Below, one piece after another: positions 58,359-64,000 of a DNA stretch of 64,000 bases. Position 1 is the first letter of the stretch, and the number at the start of each line of letters is the position of its first letter. The position numbers and the translations under genes were made by a program. This DNA is from Gammaproteobacteria bacterium (lineage in GTDB: Bacteria > Pseudomonadota > Gammaproteobacteria > Nevskiales > Nevskiaceae). The notes under the pieces were generated by a model that did not search any database, was not told the DNA's origin, and saw nothing but the letters and a program-made list of their open reading frames with translations. Where the stretch lies: assembly GCA_026398875.1 (NCBI GenBank), contig JAPLSB010000015.1, positions 1 to 64,000 of the forward strand. Reading direction: 5' to 3'.

Positions 58359-60314
58359 TCAGAACTGGTAGCCGATGCGCAAGGTCACTTCGTCGGCATA
58401 GTCGACCGTCGACAGGCTGTTGGAATTGCTGTTCGACAGATGGCCGTTGACGTAGTTGTAGAACATGTCGACGGTGACATCGCCGTTCGGCTTCCAGCGC
58501 AAGGCCGGCTGGATCAGCACGCCGCCCTGGGTGTCGTAGAGCACCGCGAGATCGGCCCGCCAGATCAGCTGCGGAAACGGCTGCTGCATCGCGAACACCA
58601 CGGCGTCATAGCCACCGCTGACACCGGGGGCGACGGTCTGCTGGTCGCCGCCCTGACCGCGCAGCGAACGCCCGAACAGATCGCTGCGCGTCTTGTGCAG
58701 CCACTGGGCGACCAGGTAGGTCGCCGGCACGGCCGAGAAGAAGCGCTGGTACTTCTCGACCACCAGAGCCGTCGTGAACTCCGACTGCTTCAGGAACGCC
58801 TGCCGCAGGCTCGGGTCGGTGAACGTGCGATCCGGCGTGTACAGCGCTTCGAAGTTGATGATCAGCTGGTCGAGCAGCGAGCCCGGTTCGCCGTTGATGA
58901 CATAACTCAATCCGCCGCCGAGGTTGGTTTCCGCCCGGTATTCGCGCCCGATGTGACCACGCAGGCCGCCTTCGCTGCGGCCTTCGAGATAGCCGCCGGC
59001 CAGCGCGAAGAACGTGTTCAGCTGTACCGCGGCCAGGTCATAGCCGGATTGCGGACCGTCCGGCGTCGGCACCACGAAGGCACCGAGCAGTGCCGCCGCC
59101 GGGAACTCCGACACCGCGGCATTCAGGCCGGTGACGCCGTTGAGACGCGAGGCGGCTGCGTAGGTGAACCATTCATCGGCCGACCAGACGCCAGTCGAAT
59201 CAACCTCGAACGCGGTGTCCTGCAGCACCAGGCCGGAACCGGGCAAGCCGGGGATGTCGCGATTGACGCCGGACTTGGTCCAGCGGAACACGCCGTCCGG
59301 GTTGTAGCGCCGTGCAGCGATGGCCTGCACGCCGAGATCGCCGACGGTGCCCTTGAAGCGCATGCCGTAGCTGAACTTCGAATCGAAGTTGCCGTACATG
59401 TCGTGGACGGTGAACTGCGATGCGATCGCGTTGTACTGCGTGTTCGGATTGCCGTAGACGGTCGGCTGGAATTTCTGGAAATAGGCGTCGACCAGCCAGT
59501 CATCGTTGATCTGGTACGAGGTGCGGATCGCCAGCGCCGGCACGCGCTTGTCTGAGAATTCTTCAGACGCGAAGTCAAGCAGCGAGTGACGGCGCAGATC
59601 CAGACCATCCGGCACGTCGAGCACGCGGAAGAAGATCGCCTGACCCCAGGCGATCTGCTGGTTGCCGATGCGCACGTTCAGCGGGCCGTCCTGGTAGTCG
59701 AGGAACAGCGCGGGCAGGCTGATCAGGTAGTTCTGGCCGCCCCATTCCAGCGGGTTCGGGTGGTTCTTGCCTTCGGCCACGTACTCGAAGTAGTTCGCGC
59801 GGCCATAGAGCTTGCCGGCCGCCTGGCTGTTGTAGTCGCGCGGCTGGAATTCGGTGTACAGGCGCGCGTCGTAGATCAGCGTGCCCTTGGCCTGCAGCGA
59901 CAGGTTGCTGGTGAACTTGATGTCGGCTTCAAGCCGCGCACGCAGGATCGACAGATTGACGCGCCCGGAGTCCTGGTCGCCGGTGCGGGTCGTGGTGTCG
60001 CTGACCGGGATCACCGTGCCATCCGGCGCCGTCAGCGCGAAGTTGCGGGTGACGGTGCGGCCGTTGAACAGGTTGCCCTGCTGATTGAATGGATTGTTCT
60101 TCGAGCCGGCCGTCGAGATCGCCGTCTCGGCCCGCACGAAACCGCTGAAGTTGGCACTGAAGGCCGGGTTGCCGAGCCAGCCGCCGCTGCTCTGTTCGGG
60201 TTCCGGAACCGGTTCTGTCGCTGCTTCGCCAGCGTCCTGCGCCTGTGCGGCGGTGCCGGTCAATGCCAGGCACAGCGGTACCGCACGCCACCATGTGCTG
60301 CCAATCGAACTCAT
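58359..60314 (-). CDS. DUF1302-family outer-membrane protein
   Basis: A 651-residue exported protein with a signal peptide (WWRAVPLCLALTGTAAQAQ). The mature part is rich in beta strands with alternating aromatic residues (GFVRAETAIS, LSLQAKGTLIYDARLY, LNVRIGNQQIAWGQAIFFR) and ends in an aromatic (RIGYQF), as in outer-membrane barrels. The RIGNQQIAWGQA...DV block is the hallmark of DUF1302. These proteins are often induced with lipid, steroid or terpene breakdown; the transported compound is unknown. The ATG at 60314 follows GGGAGGAAG. Confidence 0.88.
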   Translation of the reverse strand: MSSIGSTWWRAVPLCLALTGTAAQAQDAGEAATEPVPEPEQSSGGWLGNPAFSANFSGFVRAETAISTAGSKNNPFNQQGNLFNGRTVTRNFALTAPDGTVIPVSDTTTRTGDQDSGRVNLSILRARLEADIKFTSNLSLQAKGTLIYDARLYTEFQPRDYNSQAAGKLYGRANYFEYVAEGKNHPNPLEWGGQNYLISLPALFLDYQDGPLNVRIGNQQIAWGQAIFFRVLDVPDGLDLRRHSLLDFASEEFSDKRVPALAIRTSYQINDDWLVDAYFQKFQPTVYGNPNTQYNAIASQFTVHDMYGNFDSKFSYGMRFKGTVGDLGVQAIAARRYNPDGVFRWTKSGVNRDIPGLPGSGLVLQDTAFEVDSTGVWSADEWFTYAAASRLNGVTGLNAAVSEFPAAALLGAFVVPTPDGPQSGYDLAAVQLNTFFALAGGYLEGRSEGGLRGHIGREYRAETNLGGGLSYVINGEPGSLLDQLIINFEALYTPDRTFTDPSLRQAFLKQSEFTTALVVEKYQRFFSAVPATYLVAQWLHKTRSDLFGRSLRGQGGDQQTVAPGVSGGYDAVVFAMQQPFPQLIWRADLAVLYDTQGGVLIQPALRWKPNGDVTVDMFYNYVNGHLSNSNSNSLSTVDYADEVTLRIGYQF

Positions 60315-60453
60315 CGTCTTCCTCCCGGGACTTGGCGGGCTGTCCAGAATGGATGCCTCGCTCGTTTTGTCCGACTGCCGAGTCAAACCCTGATCACCCC
60401 TGCGGCTGGCAGTATCGTGATCGGACGCTAGGCTTGGGGGGGTGGGGCGGTAA

Positions 60454-60467
60454 TACCCGTTCGAGTA
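60454..60467. promoter_or_regulatory. Near-palindromic site upstream of the DUF1302 gene
   Basis: TACCCGTTCGAGTA (read on the minus strand TACTCGAACGGGTA) is symmetric except for one pair and lies 140-153 bp upstream of the DUF1302 start. It may bind a LuxR-type regulator, but this is a guess from symmetry and position only. Confidence 0.3.
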
Positions 60468-60563
60468 GGTCGCAGTGCGGCATTATTTCTGTCGCACCAG
60501 TCACTTATCGCATTGCTGACCGGCCATCGGCTGGTCGCTGCCATCGGTCGCGGCAGCGCCCGT

Positions 60564-61469
60564 TCAGGCACGCACCGGGCGGGTGCCGAGCCAGACACCG
60601 GCGGCGGCCACGAAGAAGCCGGCGATCTCCAGCGGCGTCAGCACTTCATCGAGGGCGAAGTGACTCATCAGCGCGCCGACTGCCGGCACCAGGTAGAACA
60701 GCGCGGCGACCTGGGTGGCGGCGCCGTTGCGGATCAGCAGGAACAGCAGCGCGAAGCCGCCAACCGAGTTGACCAGCACGATCCACGCGGTGGCCTTCCA
60801 GAAGGTCGGCGTGCCGTCGAAATGGAAGTGGTCGACGCCGAGCGCCAGCGGCAGCAGCGCCAGCGTCGCGGCCAGGTTCTGGATCGCCAGTCCGGCGCGC
60901 AGGTCGATCGTCGAGCCATGGCGCTTCTGGTACAGCGTGCCGCTGGCGATGCCGACCAGACCGACCAGCAGCAGCGCAATCGCAGGCGGGCTTGCCTGCG
61001 CATCGAGCAGGCTGTTGCCGATCACCAGCCAGACGCCGGCGAAGCCGACGATCAGTCCCAGCCATTGCAGCCGGCCGATCCGTTCGCCGGTGGCCCAGGC
61101 GAAGCCCGACACCGCCAGCGGCATCGAACCGATCACCAGCGCCGCGAAGCTGCCGCTGGCGCCAAGCCGCATCGCCCCGTAGACGCCGCCGAACTGCATG
61201 GCCAGCTGCAGGCAGCCGACCACGGCGCTGTGACCGACGGCACGCCATCCGGGCCAGCGCACCCGGCTGACCACCGCGAGCAGGCCGAAGATCAGCGCCG
61301 CCAGCGCGAAGCGCATCGTCAGCGCAGTGAACGGCCCGCTGTGGCCGACGATGATCTTCGCGGCCGGGTAGCCAGTGCACCAGATGGCGACGAAGCTCAG
61401 CCCCATCAGTGGCGCCAGCCAGGGTCGGCGGGGACGCGGTACAGCAGTCGCAGCGGAGGTCATCGTCAT
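60564..61469 (-). CDS. DMT-superfamily transporter (EamA family)
   Basis: A 301-residue inner-membrane protein with ten predicted helices in two EamA repeats. The first repeat has FVAIWCTGYPAAKII and MRFALAALIFGLLAVV; the second AATLALLPLALG and NSVGGFALLFLLIRNGAA, ending LTPLEIAGFFVAAAGVWLGTRP. Such proteins export metabolites or amino acids; the substrate is unknown. Same strand as the DUF1302 gene but about 250 bp away, so probably a separate transcript. Divergent from waaF. Confidence 0.9.
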   Translation of the reverse strand: MTMTSAATAVPRPRRPWLAPLMGLSFVAIWCTGYPAAKIIVGHSGPFTALTMRFALAALIFGLLAVVSRVRWPGWRAVGHSAVVGCLQLAMQFGGVYGAMRLGASGSFAALVIGSMPLAVSGFAWATGERIGRLQWLGLIVGFAGVWLVIGNSLLDAQASPPAIALLLVGLVGIASGTLYQKRHGSTIDLRAGLAIQNLAATLALLPLALGVDHFHFDGTPTFWKATAWIVLVNSVGGFALLFLLIRNGAATQVAALFYLVPAVGALMSHFALDEVLTPLEIAGFFVAAAGVWLGTRPVRA

Positions 61470-61617
61470 CGGCCTTGAGCGCCGCGCAAGCCAGCGCGGC
61501 GCGCAAGGATAAGCGTGCGCATCAAGCGGATAAACTGCGGGCCATGCCCCTGATTGCCCTTTCCGTCGCGCGCGTCACTCCGGCCGCGTCAGCACCGTCA
61601 TCGACCGAGTCCTGCCG

Positions 61618-62643
61618 GTGAGCGGCGATCTGCTGATCGTCGGCCCGGCCTGGGTTGGCGACATGGTGATGGCGCAATCGCTGTTCATCCGCTTGCGGGA
61701 GCGGCATCCGGACGCGGCGATCGATGTGCTGGCGCCGGGCTGGTCGCTGCCGATCATCGATCGGATGCCGGAGATCCGCGCCGGCATCGAGCTGCCGTTC
61801 GGCCACGGCGAATTCAACTTCGCCGGACGACGGACGCTCGGCCGGTCGCTGCGCGAGCGTGGCTATGGGCAGGCGATCGTGCTGCCGAACTCGTGGAAAT
61901 CGGCCGTGGTGCCATTTTTCGCGGGCATTCCGCGGCGCACCGGCTACGCCCGCGAGTTGCGCTACGGCCTGCTCAACGATCTGCGCCGACTCGACAAGAC
62001 GCTGCTGACCACCACGCCGCAACGTTTCGTCGCACTGGCCGAAGACGGCCGGGTGACGGTGGCGCCGGCCGTGCCGCAGCCGCGCTTCCGGGCCGATGCC
62101 GTGCGGGCAGCGGAACTTCGCGAGCGGCTCGGTCTGGGCACGGGTCCGGCGGTGGCATTGATGCCGGGTGCCGAGTACGGCCCGGCCAAGCAGTGGCCGG
62201 CCGCGCATTACGCCAGCGTGGCCGCCAGCCTTGCCCGGCGCGGTGTGCGCAGCTGGATCATCGGCTCGAAGAAGGAGCAGGCGCTGGGCGAGTCGATCGC
62301 CCGGGCTGCGAAGGGCGGCGCGATCAATCTGTGCGGCAAGACCAGCCTGGTCGATGTCGTCGATCTGGCTGCCGATGCCCGCGCGGTGGTCTGCAACGAC
62401 TCCGGCCCGATGCACATCGCCGCTGCAGCCGGCGCCCGGGTCATCGCGATCTATGGCTCGTCGACACCGGACCACACGCCACCGATGACCGACACCCGTG
62501 CGATCCACTACCGCCGGCTGGCCTGCAGTCCGTGTTTCGAGCGGCAATGCCCGCTGAAAGCGCCCGGCGCGCATCTGGACTGCCTGATCGGCATTCACCC
62601 GGATGCGATTTTGGCAAGCCTGAATGTGCTTGCAGATTTATAA
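61618..62643 (+). CDS. waaF: ADP-heptose:LPS heptosyltransferase II
   Basis: A 341-residue GT9-family glycosyltransferase adding the second heptose to the LPS inner core at the cytoplasmic face. The WaaF signature LLIVGPAWVGDMVMAQSLF opens it; LPNSWKSAVVPFFAGIPRRTGYARE, MPGAEYGPAKQWPAAHYA and NDSGPMHIAAAAGARVIAIYGSS follow (each cited in part). The start is GTG at 61618, giving MSGDLLIVG; no ATG fits. hldE, which makes the heptose precursor, begins two genes downstream. Confidence 0.93.
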   Translation: MSGDLLIVGPAWVGDMVMAQSLFIRLRERHPDAAIDVLAPGWSLPIIDRMPEIRAGIELPFGHGEFNFAGRRTLGRSLRERGYGQAIVLPNSWKSAVVPFFAGIPRRTGYARELRYGLLNDLRRLDKTLLTTTPQRFVALAEDGRVTVAPAVPQPRFRADAVRAAELRERLGLGTGPAVALMPGAEYGPAKQWPAAHYASVAASLARRGVRSWIIGSKKEQALGESIARAAKGGAINLCGKTSLVDVVDLAADARAVVCNDSGPMHIAAAAGARVIAIYGSSTPDHTPPMTDTRAIHYRRLACSPCFERQCPLKAPGAHLDCLIGIHPDAILASLNVLADL

Positions 62644-62727
62644 TGCGGCGGTTTGGCACTGCTGACACCGCGTGCCACCGCCCACTTCCGCAGCCTGCTG
62701 GCACCTGAACTCCGAGGATTGATTGCA

Positions 62728-63678
62728 ATGACGACGATGGCCGACCGCGACGGGTTCATCTGGCTGGACGGCGAAATGGTGCCGTGGCGCGATGCCAACA
62801 CCCATGTGCTGACCTATACGCTGCACTACGGCGTCGGCTGCTTCGAAGGCGTTCGTGCGTATCACACGCCGAAAGGCACGGCGATCTTCCGTCTCGAAGA
62901 GCACACCAAGCGCCTGTTCAACTCGGCGAAGATCCTCGGCATGAAGATGCCGTTCGCGCCGGACGTCATCAACGAGGCCTGCCTCGAAGTGCTGCGCACC
63001 AACAAGCTGAAGGAAGCCTACCTGCGGCCGATGGTGTTCTACGGCGCCGAAGGCATGGGCCTGCGCGCTGACAATCTCAAGACCCACGTGATGGTCGCGG
63101 CCTGGACCTGGGGCGCCTACCTCGGCGCCGACAACGTCGAGCGTGGCATCCGCGTGCGCACTTCCAGCTATACCCGCCACCACGTCAATTCGATGCTGTG
63201 CCGGGCCAAGGCCAACGGCAACTACATCAACTCGATGCTGGCGCTGAACGAAGTGCTGAAGGACGGCTACGACGAAGCGATCCTGCTCGACATGAGCGGC
63301 CACATCGCCGAAGGCAGCGCCGAGAACATCTTCCTGGTCAAGGATGGCGTGCTGCACACGCCGGACCTGAACTCCTGCCTCGACGGCATCACCCGCAAGA
63401 CCATCATGCAGCTCGCTGCAGACGAAGGCATCGAGTGCCGCGAGCGGCGCATCACCCGCGACGAGCTGTACATCTGCGATGAAGCCTTCTTCACCGGCAC
63501 GGCCGCCGAAGTGATGCCGATCCGCGAAGTCGACAACCGTTCGATCGGCAACGGCAAGCGCGGGCCGATCACCGAAAAGCTGCAGCAGCTGTACGTGGCG
63601 ACGGTCAAGGGCGAACGCAGCGAGTACGCCGAATGGCGTGCCCACACCAATCCGCAGGCAGCCGCCAAGGCGGCTTGA
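62728..63678 (+). CDS. ilvE: Branched-chain amino acid aminotransferase
   Basis: A 316-residue class IV PLP aminotransferase for the last step of isoleucine, leucine and valine synthesis. Blocks: TLHYGVGCFEGVRAY, the PLP lysine K161 in CRAKANGNYINSML, GHIAEGSAENIFLVKDG, GITRKTIMQLA and DEAFFTGTAAEVMPIREVD. The ATG at 62728 has GAGGATTG upstream; the longer frame to 62653 is not needed. It lies between two LPS-core genes, 84 bp after waaF, and is followed by a large inverted repeat. Confidence 0.93.
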   Translation: MTTMADRDGFIWLDGEMVPWRDANTHVLTYTLHYGVGCFEGVRAYHTPKGTAIFRLEEHTKRLFNSAKILGMKMPFAPDVINEACLEVLRTNKLKEAYLRPMVFYGAEGMGLRADNLKTHVMVAAWTWGAYLGADNVERGIRVRTSSYTRHHVNSMLCRAKANGNYINSMLALNEVLKDGYDEAILLDMSGHIAEGSAENIFLVKDGVLHTPDLNSCLDGITRKTIMQLAADEGIECRERRITRDELYICDEAFFTGTAAEVMPIREVDNRSIGNGKRGPITEKLQQLYVATVKGERSEYAEWRAHTNPQAAAKAA

Positions 63679-63719
63679 TGCTTGAGGCACGTCGGGCGGC
63701 CTGAAACGACCCGAAGCTG

Positions 63720-63811
63720 AACGCAAGGGCGCCAAGGGAAAGCCAAGAAAGGACGCAAAGAAAAGCGTTTGCTGTTCTTTGCGTCCTTTCCTCTTTTTGC
63801 GCCCCTGCGTT
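63720..63811. repeat. 92-bp imperfect inverted repeat with terminator core
   Basis: Outer arms 63720-63732 and 63799-63811 pair with one mismatch; inner arms GAAAGGACGCAAAGAA (63747-63762) and its exact complement at 63775-63790 form a perfect 16-bp stem with a 12-base loop, followed by CTCTTTTT. It can end the ilvE transcript. The wording (repeated ACGCAA and GGCGC motifs on both arms) resembles intergenic repeats that recur in many proteobacterial genomes. Confidence 0.9.
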
Positions 63812-63868
63812 CTGTGGCTGCTTCTCAGCTTGCTGCGCAAGCCATCGCACACGACTCGACTGACCGCC

Positions 63869-64000
63869 ATGCAGACCGCCATTCCCAACTTCGATAGCGC
63901 CCGCGTTCTGGTGGTCGGCGATGTGATGCTCGATCGCTACTGGGTCGGGCCGACCGGCCGCATTTCCCCGGAAGCGCCAGTGCCGGTGGTGCGCATCCAG
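63869..64000 (+). CDS. hldE: HldE, heptose 7-phosphate kinase / adenylyltransferase (5' end only)
   Basis: The first 44 codons of a gene that runs off the window. The residues include [15 protein letters not shown] and [14 protein letters not shown], the unmistakable start of the PfkB-type kinase domain of HldE (RfaE), which makes ADP-L-glycero-D-manno-heptose for the LPS inner core together with HldD. Fits with waaF nearby. Confidence 0.92.
   Translation, partial: MQTAIPNFDSARVLVVGDVMLDRYWVGPTGRISPEAPVPVVRIQ

Overview
This is a GC-rich (roughly two-thirds G+C by eye), gene-dense stretch of a Gram-negative bacterial chromosome. LPS-core genes (waaF, start of hldE), a TonB/ExbB/ExbD system with a TonB-dependent receptor, a DUF1302 outer-membrane protein and acyl-CoA carboxylase/dehydrogenase clusters suggest a gammaproteobacterium, plausibly of the Nevskia/Solimonas kind. 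The placement is inferred from gene content, not from a marker gene. I see no rRNA, tRNA, CRISPR array, intact insertion sequence or prophage.

Layout. 1-1.5 kb: 3' end of a repeat-rich surface protein. 1.6-17.5 kb: mostly housekeeping genes (ABC exporter, photolyase-like flavoprotein, gloA, cupin, ferredoxin, gamma-glutamyltransferase, HD hydrolase, exonuclease III, sugar mutarotase, rsgA, ychJ), an AbrB-Doc toxin-antitoxin pair, an MscS channel and an MBL hydrolase. 17.6-21.2 kb: a HutF homologue lacking three active-site residues, an intact-looking hutG, and a zwf gene broken by an internal deletion with a frame change. 21.5-30 kb: a periplasmic redox cluster (two class II-like cytochromes c, cytochrome b561, a diheme cytochrome c, a peroxiredoxin, an SMP-30 protein) built around a DUF1549/DUF1553 plus DUF1501 pair best known from Planctomycetes. 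30.3-38.8 kb: TonB-dependent receptor, dienelactone hydrolase, then on the other strand tonB-exbB-exbD-exbD. Between these lies a lower-GC two-gene anti-phage CBASS island (CD-NTase plus a Cap15-type 2TM/beta-barrel effector) with a 74-bp tandem repeat on one side.

39.4-46.4 kb: a sigma-54 activator whose Walker A lysine codon is replaced by a TAG stop, a rhodanese-fold protein without its catalytic cysteine, an M14-type hydrolase, a nuclease-helicase fusion, a pseudouridine synthase and a one-heme cytochrome-like protein. 46.7-50.3 kb: acyl-CoA dehydrogenase, alpha/beta hydrolase and PHA-synthase-like hydrolase in one operon. 50.3-58.3 kb: a dihydrouridine synthase, then a TetR regulator divergent from a biotin-dependent acyl-CoA carboxylase/acyl-CoA dehydrogenase operon, with a perfect 19-bp palindrome between them. 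58.3-64 kb: DUF1302 protein, DMT transporter, waaF, a branched-chain aminotransferase, a long inverted repeat and the start of hldE.

Main points of interest: the CBASS island; three genes carrying precise lesions (hutF-like, zwf, sigma-54 activator); the Planctomycete-like redox cluster; and a photolyase-family protein whose domains appear in swapped order.
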